This document shows positions 33,053-44,157 of a stretch of DNA of 64,000 nucleotides, in pieces (position 1 is the stretch's first letter; each line of letters opens with the position of its first letter). Both the position numbers and the translations under genes were made by a program. The stretch is from Helianthus annuus (lineage: Eukaryota; Streptophyta; Magnoliopsida; Asterales; Asteraceae). The DNA lies in NCBI RefSeq assembly GCF_002127325.2, contig NC_035443.2:146210073-146274072 (forward strand), in the 5' to 3' direction. The notes under the pieces were generated by a model that saw only the letters and a list, made by a program, of their open reading frames with translations, searched no databases and was not told the origin of the DNA.

Positions 33053-35426
33053 TGTCACACCCCCAAATTCCACCTGCAGAGTATCATCCGCTTGAGGGCG
33101 TGATTGACCAGGATCCAGCCACCAATCATACTGAGCGTTGATTTAATAGTAACATGTTCACCAACCAAAATAGTTTAAAGTTTTAAAAGATCAAGTTCGA
33201 ATCATAGTTTAAATAAACAGCGGAAGCATAATTCAAATATGTTTAAAACAAGTTCATAGTTCAAGCTGATTTAAAACCCAACACACGGGTTTTGACGACC
33301 ACTACACGTCCCCAAGCTGCGAGCTCCTGAGTCACTGGTTACCTGCAAAGCATGCAGGAAGGTGTCAACAATAATGTTGAGCGAGTTCACGAGTTGTCCA
33401 GTTTTTAATTACCAAAAACTTGTTTCACCAGTTAATTTATCCGTTTATACATGCCAAGGGGAGCTACCCCAAAAGTAGCGACTAAACTGCTTTTCCAATA
33501 CCGAATACTAAGTTAACCCCGCGTTTCCGCTGTGCCCCGTTTGTCAATGTTCTATCATCATTGACGGTTGTCAGAGTCTATTAGTTCACGCCCGTTCCCA
33601 GTAACAAGGGTCGGTGTGAGGCTGGTTAGACCTAAATAGCGCTATCAACTAATAACCTGTTCGCCAGACCCCGGCGACTAATCGGTATAAGGTAGTAGGG
33701 ACTTATGTGATAGAGTTTCGTTTACTGTTGCTCGCTGCATTCCGTATAAACAGTAATTAACTAAGTTTGTTCCCAGTAACAAGGGAAGAAAAGTAGGTTT
33801 GTTCCCAGTAACAAGGGAATAGTGTCGTTTTAGTTCCGTTTCCCAATCCACCGGGAAGGCATGCTTTAAGTTGTGAACTCACCTTGGGTTGCTCGGTAGG
33901 TTTTGTTTACTTGGTCAAACACGTTGGTCACCACGTCCTAGCATGGTTACCAGTATAGGTCAGGTTGGGAATAAGTATTCACATATATCATACACGTACT
34001 AAACACATAGGATACATATAGTTATCTGTTGGGTTATTGGGCCGGCCCTAACATTTGCACAGTCATACAGAATTCAGCAACACATACTCCAGTCAAACAG
34101 GTAGCCCAAACAAAACACATTGTGGCCCAATAACCAAGGTTGGCAGCCCAGTCGAGACAAGGCGGTCTCGACTCGAGAACACACGGTCTCGAGTCGCAAC
34201 CAGGAGATCTCGTGTTATCATGTTTTGGTCTCGAGTGGTGCCGGTTAGGAGTCGCAACCTCAGAGGCCTCGAGTCCAGTCTCGAGTCGAGATCATAAAAG
34301 TCTCAAGTCGAGACCTTGCCGGTCTCGAGCCCCTGAAGTCCGTCTCGAGTTGTCATGGGATGGTCTCGAGTCGCAACCAAGGGTTTCGACTCGCAATCAC
34401 GGTTACGTGCACAGAAATCCTTCTAGAACCTGTTCAAATGTACTATCCAATAGAATTGCATTTTCATGATTTTTGTGTACTAACCAACCACAATGCACTA
34501 ACATGTTTCTTTGTCTAATTACCAAACAAAACGGATCAAAACAAGCACTTTTGAATATTCATATCACATTCATCCAGTTCATCATCATTCATTCAAATTG
34601 TTCATCATGCATAAACCCTCATAACCAACCCGAAACATGTATTTCCAGCCCTACCCTCGCAACTTGGGAGCATTTTCAGCAGTTATTCATCATCAATCCA
34701 TGATTCATGTTTGTATCACACAACACTCTAATCACGTATCATTCCACATTAGCAATTTTAACACATGTCATCAACTACTAGCCGTAACATATTATTATGA
34801 AAGGAACTTTTCATTGCTTAAGTTAATCAAAACATGACACTCTAATCATCAAGCAAGCATCTTTATCATGGATAAACAACAATTTTCCATGTAACTAGAC
34901 AATAGAAACCAAAAGAGACACTAACCGGAGAGATACTCTAAATGTGAAGGTATAGAGGGTTGATGAGTGAACTTCCAGATGGTTCCAAGCTTGAGCCGAG
35001 GTCCTAGTGTTGTCACCGGTTGGTTCCGAGTAGGGGGGAGGGGGATGATATTGTTAGGGTTTAGGGTTTTAGTGTGAGAGAGAGAGTGAGATGAGGGAGA
35101 GTGTTCACAAAATGGTAAAAAGTTGCAAAGGTTGGTCACCCTCCATTGTCTTATACCCGGTTCTAGTTGGTGCATCCTAAGGGTTCCGGATGGGCTAAAG
35201 AATGCAGCCCAAACAGCCCAACTGTTCACTCGAGACCGAGTGGTGGTCTCGAGTTGGGTTCGTGGTTTCGGCCCACTCCTACACATTCATAAATATAGCA
35301 ATTACATATAATTACATACACTATATTAACACATAGCACATCGAGATAGTACGAAGTTTCCATTTAATTATATATGTACACACAAGCTAAACAATGAGGT
35401 TGTCCGGGAGAATCCGAAGTGTCACA
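33053..35426 (-). mobile_element. 3' LTR of element D
   Basis: 2374 bp. On the element strand: word cluster 1 (35265-35228), site II motifs (35222-35187), TATA (GGGTATAAGAC, about 35160-35148), telo-boxes (AAACCCTAAACCCTAAC, 35075-35056), CT-rich leader, donor-like CCG|GTTAGT (34925), word cluster 2 (34400-34145), donor-like AAG|GTGAGT (33882), hairpin repeats TTCCCAGTAACAAGGGAA (33830-33575), acceptor GCATGCTTTGCAG|G (33353). Confidence 0.93.
34145..34400. repeat. word cluster 2 of element D LTR: GTCTCGAGTCGAGAC
   Basis: At least ten near-copies of CTCGAGTCG / GTCTCGAG in both orientations. The same palindromic word sits near the promoter at 35228-35262. The whole cluster is absent from the other LTR of this element. 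Confidence 0.88.
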
Positions 35427-35512
35427 TTATCCCCAAGTTTTAAGAACTTTCGTCCCGAAAGTTAAGGCAGCCACTGACAAGCTAGTATGAGTGAGAGCGT
35501 TTCAACGGGGTG
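35427..35512 (-). other. polypurine tract and 3' untranslated stretch of element D
   Basis: Minus AAAACTTGGGGATAA at 35427-35441 is the polypurine tract, next to palindrome AACTTTCGTCCCGAAAGTT. A second LTR-start-like TGTCACATCATCCCCC lies at 35511, with its own palindrome AATTTCGTCCCGAAATT at 35538. Confidence 0.75.
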
Positions 35513-35959
35513 TCACATCATCCCCCCGTTATTTGGAATTTCGTCCCGAAATTCGGTTGCAGCTTCAATGCTGGTGGTTTTGTTTGGGAACAACTGGGGA
35601 TACTTGTGCTTCATCTGGTCTTCCCGCTCCCAGGTAAATTCTGGGCCACGTCGCGAGTTCCAACGGACTCGTACAAGAGGTATCTGGCTACGTTTGAGGG
35701 TTTTGATCTCTCGATCCGTGATCTCAATCGGTTCCTCAGTAAAGTGTAGCTGTTCGTCGATAGAGAGTTCCTTGAAAGGAATTACGAGTGTTTCATCTGA
35801 CAGACACTTCTTCAGATTAGACACGTGAAAGACGTTGTGCACCGCACTCAGTTCTTCAGGCAGATTCAATCTATAAGCCACCTTACCAATTTTCTCGGTA
35901 ATTTCGAATGGTCCGACGTATCGTGGATTAAGCTTGCCCCGTTTACCAAAACGAACCAC
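35513..35959 (-). pseudogene. Element D integrase C-terminus and chromodomain
   Basis: GPY/F module ([20 protein letters not shown]), [14 protein letters not shown], then the chromodomain-like tail [20 protein letters not shown] and a normal stop. The frame is separated from the integrase core by a one-base deletion near 36013. This is the intact version of the tail that is truncated in element B. Confidence 0.85.
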
Positions 35960-36009
35960 ACCCTTCCAGGGTGAGACTTTGAGTAGAACCCGCTCACCGA
36001 CCTGGAATT

Positions 36010-37161
36010 CTAGCGTTTCCTACGCTTGTCAGCGTAACTTTTCTGACGGTCACGAGCTGCCGCCATGCGTTGTTTGATCTGGGCAATCTTTTCCGTTGTG
36101 TCTACCACCAGCTCTGGGCCTGTGATCTGACTGTCACCAACTTCCGCCCAGCAAAGAGGTGATCGGCATTTACGACCGTACAGTGCTTCAAAGGGTGCTG
36201 CCTGAATGCTGGTGTGGTAGCTGTTATTATACGAGAACTCTACTAGCGGTAGGTGCTTTTCCCAATTCTTGCCAAAGTCGATCACGCATGCCCTGAGCAT
36301 GTCTTCTAGGGTTTGGATGGTGCGTTCGGACTGCCCATCCGTTTGCGGGTGATAAGCGGTGCTCATGTCCAAAAGTGAGCCAAAAGATTTGTGCATAGCT
36401 TGCCATAACTCCGAAGTAAAACGAGCATCTCGGTCGGAAATAATGGAAGTTGGCACTCCGTGCCTTGAAACCACTTCCTTTAGGTACACGTCCGCCAAGG
36501 TAGAAAACTTATCTGTTTCCTTAATAGCCAAAAAGTGTGCAGACTTGGTCAATCGGTCTACTATCACCCAGATAGTGTCGTTTCCGCGTTGAGACCTCGG
36601 TAGCCCTGTGATAAAATCCATGGAAATTTGTTCCCATTTCCATTTCGGGATTTCTGGTTGCTGGAGTAGGCCTGCTGGTTTCTGGTATTCTGTCTTGACT
36701 CTTGCGCAAGTCAAACATTTGCTGACATATGTTGCTATGTGGGCCTTCATGCCAGGCCACCAATACGTAGTCCTTAAGTCATGGTACATCTTATCCGAGC
36801 CAGGATGTACTGAGTAACGGGACTTATGGGCTTCTTCCATCACAAGTTCACGTAGATCTCCACAGAGTGGAACCCAAATGCGCCCTGTTACATAGTAAGC
36901 GCCATCCTCTTTCTGTTCTAGTCGCTGTCTCGACCCTCGCAGAGACTTGGCCCTGATGTTCTCTGGTTTCAATGCTTCAACCTGAGCATTTCGAATATGA
37001 GTCGGGAGGTTGGACTGGATGGTAAGCTGTAGCGCTCGAACGCGCTTTGGTGTAGTGTCCTTTCGGCTGAGGGCGTCTGCCACGACATTGGCTTTGCCCA
37101 GATGGTACTTGATGGCGCATTCGTAATCATTCAAGAGTTCGACCCATCGACGTTGTCGCAT
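36010..37161 (-). pseudogene. Element D RNase H end and integrase
   Basis: RNase H end ([29 protein letters not shown]), then integrase with the zinc region ([27 protein letters not shown]) and catalytic core ([28 protein letters not shown]). All catalytic acids are present. Out of frame with both neighbours. Confidence 0.88.
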
Positions 37162-39035
37162 TTTAATTCCTTTTGCCTAAAGATATGTTCGAGACTCCTG
37201 TGATCGGTGTAAATAGTGCACTTGGTACCGTACAGGTAATGTCTCCATATCTTAAGAGCAAACACCACTGCTCCCAGCTCCAAGTCGTGCGTAGTGTAGT
37301 TCCTCTCGTGGGTCTTAAGTTGTCGAGAAGCGTAGGCAATAACTTTCTCGCGTTGCATTAACACGCATCCGAGTCCATGAATAGACGCATCGCAGTAAAC
37401 TACAAAGTCGTCGGTACCTTCAGGTAACGAGAGAATAGGAGCACTAAAGAGGTTATCCTTTAACCTTTGAAAAGCCGATTCCTGAGCTTCATTCCACTTG
37501 TAAGCATTGCCCTTCTGGGTGAGTGTCGTGAGGGGTTGAGCAATCTTTGAGAATCCCTGGATGAATCTGTGGTAGTATCCTGCTAATCCCAAGAATTGGC
37601 GAATTTCGGTTGGAGTTTTGGGCGTAGGCCAGTTCTTTATAGAGTCGATCTTAGCTGGGTCGACGTGAATTCCGTCCCTATTGACCACGTGTCCAAGAAA
37701 ATGGACTTCTCGAAGCCAGAAGTCACATTTCGAGAACTTGGCGTACAATTGCTCATTGCGAAGGAGTTCGAGAATAAGGCGTAAGTGCTGTTCATGCTCT
37801 TCTTGACTTTTCGAGTAGATCAGGATGTCGTCGATAAACACAATCACGAATTTGTCGAGGTAAGGCTTGCACACTCGGTTCATGAGGTCCATAAAAACCG
37901 CAGGCACGTTAGTCATTCCGAAAGGTATGACGAGGAACTCGTAATGTCCATAACGAGTCCTGAACGCAGTTTTGGAGATGTCTTCATTACGGACTCTCAA
38001 TTGATGATAACCTGATCGCAGGTCAATCTTAGAATAGTAGCTTGATCCTTGCAACTGATCGAATATGTCGTCGATGCGCGGGAGAGGGTAACGATTCTTG
38101 ATGGTAACCTTGTTCAACTCACGATAGTCGATGCACATTCGGAACGTGCCATCCTGCTTCTTAACAAAGAGTACTGGTGCTCCCCAGGGTGATGAACTAG
38201 GACGGATATATCCTTTATCCAATAGTTCCTGTAATTGCGTGGAGAGTTCCTTCAGTTCTGCAGGGGCTAGACGATAAGGCGCACGAGCTATGGGCGCTGC
38301 TCCGGGAGCTAGCTCGATTTGGAATTCGACCTGACGGTGGGGAGGGAGTCCAGGTAGTTCCTCAGGAAATACCTCGGGGTAGTCACGTACTACTGGAAAA
38401 TCTTCAATCCTCTTTTCCCTTTCTTGTGTGTCAGTGACGAGTGCTAAGATAGCGGTGTGCCCTTTTTGTAAACAATTCTGGGCTTTTAGAAACGAGATAA
38501 TGCCTGTGACTTCTCCGCCTTTGTTACCTTGAATGATGAGGGGTTTGCCAGAACGGCGAGGAATACGAACCGCTTTCTCTTGACAGAGGATCTCAGCGCG
38601 ATGTTTGGATAACCAATCCATACCAATGACGACATCGAAGCTTCCAAGATTGACAGAGAAAAGATCGATACTAAACGTCTGACCAGACAATTCTAGCTTG
38701 CAGTCCTGGATCACGTGCGAGGCCTCGATGTTTCTACCATTGGCTAACTCGACGATGTGCTTAGAACTTAATAATGCAAGTGGGTGCTTATGCTTCTTAC
38801 TAATACGTAGGGATACATAACTAGCATCGGCTCCAGAATCAAATAACACAGAAACATAACGATCATCAAGTAGGAACTTACCCGCCACAACGTTGGGGTC
38901 ATTCCTTGCTTCCCCAGCTCCAATCACGAAAGCTCTTCCCCTTGCACCATTCCCAGCATTGTTGTTTTGGTCGTGGTTCCCAGCTCCCTGGTTGTTGTTG
39001 CGATTCGGGTTCAGTTCAGGGCAATCCTTACGCAT
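37131..39035 (-). pseudogene. Element D protease, RT and RNase H
   Basis: Protease [28 protein letters not shown] and FIDDIL, RNase [13 protein letters not shown]. The RT box reads [13 protein letters not shown], with Ile and Val substitutions in the usual [11 protein letters not shown]. Upstream it is separated from gag by a TAG at 39081; downstream it leaves frame near 37150. Confidence 0.88.
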
Positions 39036-39080
39036 GTGCCCTGTTGCTCCGCACTTATAGCATACACGATTGTTCCCTGG

Positions 39081-39946
39081 CTATTGCTGCTGTTGGTTCT
39101 GTCTAGCCGGAAACTGACTCCTGCAGTCTTTGGTCTCATGCCCCATTTTGTTGCATCGCTGGCACTGGCCTTTGTTACATGCCCCACTGTGGTGCCGGTT
39201 ACACTTGTTGCATTTGGGGTGGTTCCCTCGATAGCCACCCTGTTGCTGAGGGCCTTTGTTGTTCTCAGTTTTCCTTTGCTGGGCTGGAGCCTGAGTAGAG
39301 CTAGCATCCTTGCCCTGATTTCCATCCCACTTTCGTTTGCCGTCACTAGAAGTTCCTTCCGTAGCACTGATCGTCTTGGGCAACTTGCCCTCCTCCACAG
39401 CCTGGTTGGTGAGTTTGTGGGCAAGACGAACCACGGGCTGGATGGTATTGAGGTTGGCTGAGGTCACATGGCTCCGGATTTCTGGGACCAAGCCTTTGAT
39501 GTACAATTCGATCCTTCGATACATAGGTCGGGACATGTTTGGGCAAAGTGCAGCATAGTCGTTGGACAGCTTGGTGTAGGTCTCAATCTCTGACCCAACC
39601 ATCTTGAGACCATAGTACTCGTCCTCGAGTTTGTGGATGTCATCCCTGTGACAATACTCTTCCATGATCATATCCTTGAAATCTTCCCATGCAGTAGCAT
39701 TAGCAGTCTCCAAACCAAGCATTTGAATTTGCGCCTTCCACCATGAAAGTGCGCTTCCCTCAAGAGTACCAGTAGCAAACTTCACCCAATTAGCAGGGGG
39801 ACATTCGCAGACAGCAAAGACAGCTTCCACCTTCTCGATCCAGTGTAGAAGACCTATGGCACCCTCCGTGCCATTGAAAGGAAAAGGCTTGCAATCCATG
39901 AAGGTCTTGAAAGTACAAACACGTGGTTGCACATGCGCATGCTGAC
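39081..39946 (-). CDS. Element D gag, exon 2
   Basis: Capsid (MDCKPFPFNGTEGAIGLLHW, SWWKAQIQMLG) and two zinc knuckles (CNKCNRHHSGAC, CQRCNKMGHETKDC), then a Gln run ended by a premature TAG at 39081-39083; the third knuckle ([14 protein letters not shown]) lies beyond it. Spliced to exon 1 it starts ...GQHAHVQPRVCTF. Confidence 0.75.
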
Positions 39947-40033
39947 CTGTTGTGAGAAGTGAAGCGAAATAGGTTTACGGGTGAAAAGACGATGTGGCGG
40001 TAGGATCTAAACATCCTAAGATAACGAGTTTAC
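39947..40033 (-). other. putative 87-nt gag intron of element D
   Basis: Minus strand GTAAACTCG ... TTCTCACAACAG, phase 1, at the same codon as the intron of element B and sharing TTTAGATCCTAC inside. Confidence 0.62.
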
Positions 40034-40139
40034 CTCCAGGGTGAGCTGCGAAAGCTGCAGCCACCGTGTTGATCAGGTTAGTGAACTGAGCCTGAGTCAT
40101 GTTAACGTTTCCTCTTCCGCGTCCACTCATTGTCTTCAT
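40034..40139 (-). CDS. gag exon 1 of element D
   Basis: ATGAAGACAATGAGTGGACG start; encodes about 35 residues (MKTMSGRGRGNVNMTQAQF...) aligned with exon 1 of element B through MSGR...NMTQAQ, and ends GGAG|GTAAAC. Confidence 0.65.
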
Positions 40140-40403
40140 AACCAGAAAACATAGTATGAGTGTGATGTCGTAATATAGCGAGAATGAGATAGAAGAGGGG
40201 AGGCGTATCTATCTAATCAGGCAAACTAGTACGTATAGCAGAGTAAAAAGCGTAAAACAAACAAGCAAGTAAACACGGGTCCGAGCTATGAGGTCAGATA
40301 AGTCGAGTCTTGCACTTGGAGTGTAGTGTCGTCACGAGTTACGGGTTATAGTCTGGTTTTTCTCAAAAAGATTTTCCCCTTTTTAAAACCAAGTTCACTA
40401 TAA

Positions 40404-40421
40404 CCAATGGCTCTGATACCA
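40404..40421 (-). other. primer-binding site of element D, tRNA-iMet type
   Basis: Minus TGGTATCAGAGCCATTGG, three bases from the LTR edge, identical to that of element B. Confidence 0.92.
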
Positions 40422-40424
40422 ATC

Positions 40425-42323
40425 TGTCACACCCCCAAATTCCACCTGCAGAGTATCATCCGCTTGAGGGCGTGACTGACAAGGATCCAGCCACCAATCA
40501 TACTGAGCGTTAATTTAATAGTAACATGTTCACCAACCAAAATAGTTTAAAGTTTCAAAAGATCAAGTTCGAATCATAGTTTAAGTAAACAGCGGAAGCA
40601 TAATTCAAATATGTTTAAAACAAGTTCATAGTTCAAGGTGATTTAAAACCCAACACACGGGTTTTGACGACCACTACACGTCCCCAAGCTGCGAGCTCCT
40701 GAGTCACTGGTTACCTGCAAAGCATGCAGGAAGGTGTCAACAATAATGTTGAGCGAGTTCACGAGTTGTCCAGTTTTTAATTACCAAAAACTTGTTTCAC
40801 CAGTTAATTTATCCGTTTATACATGCCAAGGGGAGCTACCCCAAAAGTAGCGACTAAACTGCTTTTCCAATACCGAATACTAAGTTAACCCCGCGTTTCC
40901 GCTGTGCCCCGTTTGTCAATGTTCTATCATCATTGACGGTTGTCAGAGTCTATTAGTTCACGCCCGTTCCCAGTAACAAGGGTCGGTGTGAGGCTGGTTA
41001 GACCTAAATAGCGCTATCAACTAATAACCCGTTCGCCGGACCCCGGCGACTAATCGGTATAAGGTAGTAGGGACTTATGTGATAGAGTATCGTTTAGTGT
41101 TGCTCGCTGCATTCCGTATAAACAGTAATTAACTAAGTTTGTTCCCAGTAACAAGGGAAGAAAAGTAGGTTTGTTCCTAGTAACAAGGGAATAGTGTCGT
41201 TTTAGTTCCGTTTCCCAATCCACCGGGAAGGCATGCTTTAAGTTGTGAACTCACCTTGGGTTGCTCGGTAGGTTTTGTTTACTTGGTCAAACACGTTGGT
41301 CACCACGTCCTAGCATGGTTACCAGTATAGGTCAGGTTGGGAATAAGTATTCACATATATCATACACGTACTAAACACATAGGATACATACAGTTATCTG
41401 TTCATATCACATTCATTTTGAATATTCATATCACATTCATCCAGTTCATCATCATTCATTCACATTCATCCAGTTCATCATCATTCATTCAAATTGTTCA
41501 TCATGCATAAACCCTCATAACCGACCCGAAACATGTATTTCCAGCCCTACCCTCGCAACTTGGGAGCATTTTCAGCAGTTATTCATCATCAATCCATGAT
41601 TCATGTTTGTATCACACAACACTCTAATCACGTATCATTCCACATTAGCAATTTTAACACATGTCATCAACTACTAGCCGTAACATATTATTATGAAAGG
41701 AACTTTTCATTGCTTAAGTTAATCAAAACATGACACTCTAATCATCAAGCAAGTATCTTTATCATGGATAAACAACAATTTTCCATGTAACTAGACAATA
41801 GAAACCAAAAGAGACACTAACCGGAGAGATACTCTAAATGTGAAGGTATAGAGGGTTGATGAGTGAACTTCCGGATGGTTCCAAGCTTGAGCCGAGGTCC
41901 TAGTGTTGTCACGGTTGGTTCCGAGTAGGGGGGAGGGGGATGATATTGTTAGGGTTTAGGGTTTTAGTGAGAGAGAGAGTGAGTGAGATGAGGGAGAGTG
42001 TTCACAAAATGGTAAAAAGTTGCAAAGGTTGGTCACCATCCATGGTCTTATACCCGGTTCTAGTTGGTGCATCCTAAGGGTTCCGGATGGGCTAAAGAAT
42101 GCGGCCCAAACAACCCAACTGTTCACTCGAGACCGAGTGGTGGTCTCGAGTCGGGTTCATGGTTTCGGCCCACTCCTACACATTCATAAATATAGCAATT
42201 ACATATAATTACATACACTATATTAACACATAGCACATCGAGATAGTACGAAGTTTCCATTTAATTATATATGTACACACAAGCTAAACAATGAGGTTGT
42301 CCGGGAGAATCCGAAGTGTCACA
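40425..42323 (-). mobile_element. 5' LTR of element D, internally deleted
   Basis: 1899 bp; very similar to 33053-35426 except that about 500 bp equivalent to 34033-34540 (word cluster 2) is missing and a small tandem duplication of CATTCATCCAGTTCATCATC sequence (41400-41500) sits at the deletion point. Confidence 0.93.
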
Positions 42324-42535
42324 CACAGCCCGCGATGGTGAAACATACACTTATTACACTTTGGTAGCTTTCCCGCGTAGGAACCCTGATTTGAGTTGTT
42401 GCCTTGATTCTGATTCACAGAAGATGACTTGCTGAAACTGCGATTGGTATTGTTGTCGGGCCTTTTCCAGATGGATATTCTCTGCGATTGGTACTGTTGT
42501 CCGAACCAATTTCAAGTAATCAATGGTTCTTTAAT
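42324..42535 (-). pseudogene. Element C gag remnant, right of element D
   Basis: Continues the zinc-knuckle region (PKCNKCMFHHRGLC) and a Ser/Asn/Gln-rich linker (NRSFSKSSSVNQNQGNN). It ends in a rearranged stretch where GACAACA(A/G)TACCAATCGCAG is directly repeated and CCAGATGGATATTCTCTGC (42468) is mirrored by GCAGAGAATATCCATCTGG (42549). Confidence 0.7.
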
Positions 42536-42627
42536 CAATAAAGAAAAGCAGAGAATATCCATCTGGAAATGAAATATGATATATAAATAGTATCAGTATA
42601 ATCACTAAAAAATATTAAAAAATGGTA

Positions 42628-42757
42628 ACCTAGTGACCTGGTAATTACACACAATTTGAACACTGTATTAAAGTTTAGTTATTTTATAGATACAAAAGAA
42701 GTTTGGATGACTTAATTGAAACAACTAGCAAACTTGGTTACGTCTGTGATATTTTCC
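42628..42757. repeat. dispersed repeat, copy 2 (inverted)
   Basis: Reverse-complement relative of 23868-23982 plus 25943-25965. Confidence 0.5.
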
Positions 42758-44157
42758 CTTCTTTTTCTATTAACTTTTCTTTTTCTTCCACTCACAAATA
42801 TTATAGAATATAACTATAGAGAATGATGAAGATTCTCAATACCTAGAGAATTACTTTTCATTCTCAATAATTAGAGAACCTCATGGGCATGTAAATATAA
42901 GAATCCACTATTTTTTTCCAGTATTATAGAGATAAGGTATGCGCATAGAGAAGCTGATGTGAATGCTTTTAGCCACCACGCAAGACGAACTTTTTGAATC
43001 TATCTATGGGCCCAAGAAGCAATATATGAGGACATTGTCATTAACGTGTGATTTTAAAGGGTCAACCCACTAAACAATTATAACAAATGCAGGTTCATAT
43101 ACTTTTTGAACATAAACCACCCGGATAACTTATATACATTTTGAAATAAAAAATAGTTGATTTAATTTCAAGTAATGATTATTGTTGAATGAAATAGTAA
43201 GATTTGTGTAAAGAACTATGGATATCACATAAGAACACAAACTATTACCCAAACCGATTAAGATTGTTTATCCTAAATATTATATGTTTGCAAATTGCAA
43301 TGGTGGAAAAACAGTCCAATTAGAAGCCCATATAAATTCTTTAGAAGACCACCTCAATCCTTTAGCAGCCCACTAAATAGCTTCAAAAATATACTCGAAA
43401 CATGTCCTATATCAATTTTCAAAGATAACAAAACAAACCAATATTAAAAACACAATACAACAAATATGTTTTGATATTGAATTAATGATAAAATATATAT
43501 TTTTCAACAGTTTGGTATAATGCATAATTGCATATCAAATGTAAACAAATATTATTATTTACTAGATATGACGTGTTTAGTAATTTTATTACTACTCATC
43601 TTCTAAAATTAACTAATTGCTTGTTTTAAAGATGTAGCAACTAATTATACACACACAACAATACAAGTATAAAGTTCTACACTTAAGCATTATGACTGTT
43701 TTTTAATATAATGAACTATAGTTTAAGCTCGAGCTCATTTAAGCTTGTCTCGTCTCAGTATACTGTTATTACCTACGGATTACTGACAGAAGCCGATCAA
43801 AAGGTTGCGTGCACATGATTCGTTGACTCGCTCGTGGTGGTTCACGGCTATGAACCGTCTTCTAAACGTATTTGTAGATGCAAAGGTAAACTAAATCGAG
43901 TATACTTTGATAGTTCGGTTAATAATAGACAAATAGACAAAACCAACTTTTATACACTCAGAAAACAGATGTTTGTTCACTATCATACATCAATATTCTC
44001 TATTCAACCATCATATGAATGATGATCATACACTCATTTTACATCAAACAAATAAAAATCAAAACAAAAAACTCAAACCCCACCAAGATATGAAGCAAAA
44101 AAAAGTAAAAACTCAAAAAAAAAAAAAAAAAGAAAAAGAAAAAGAAATTAGAAAAAA
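42758..44157. other. AT-rich intergenic sequence, no gene seen
   Basis: No ORF, RNA gene or element end could be supported. It includes the 3' flank of the IQD gene. Confidence 0.6.

Larger units (their letters stand above)
33053..42323 (-). mobile_element. Element D: complete Tekay-type element inserted in element C
   Basis: 9271 bp on the minus strand with LTRs at 33053-35426 and 40425-42323 and a perfect 5-bp duplication CACAG (33048-33052, 42324-42328). It split the zinc-knuckle coding region of element C. One nonsense codon in gag and two frameshifts in pol; the 5' LTR has lost about 500 bp. Confidence 0.95.
26121..42535 (-). mobile_element. Element C: decayed Tekay-type element, split by D and a solo LTR
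   Basis: Minus strand. The 3' LTR (26121-28220), polypurine tract, integrase, RNase H, RT, protease and zinc-knuckle part of gag are present; gag N-terminus, primer site and 5' LTR are missing, cut near 42480-42535. Element D (33053-42323) and an 892-bp solo LTR (29072-29963) inserted later. Several in-frame stops show it is dead. Confidence 0.88.
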
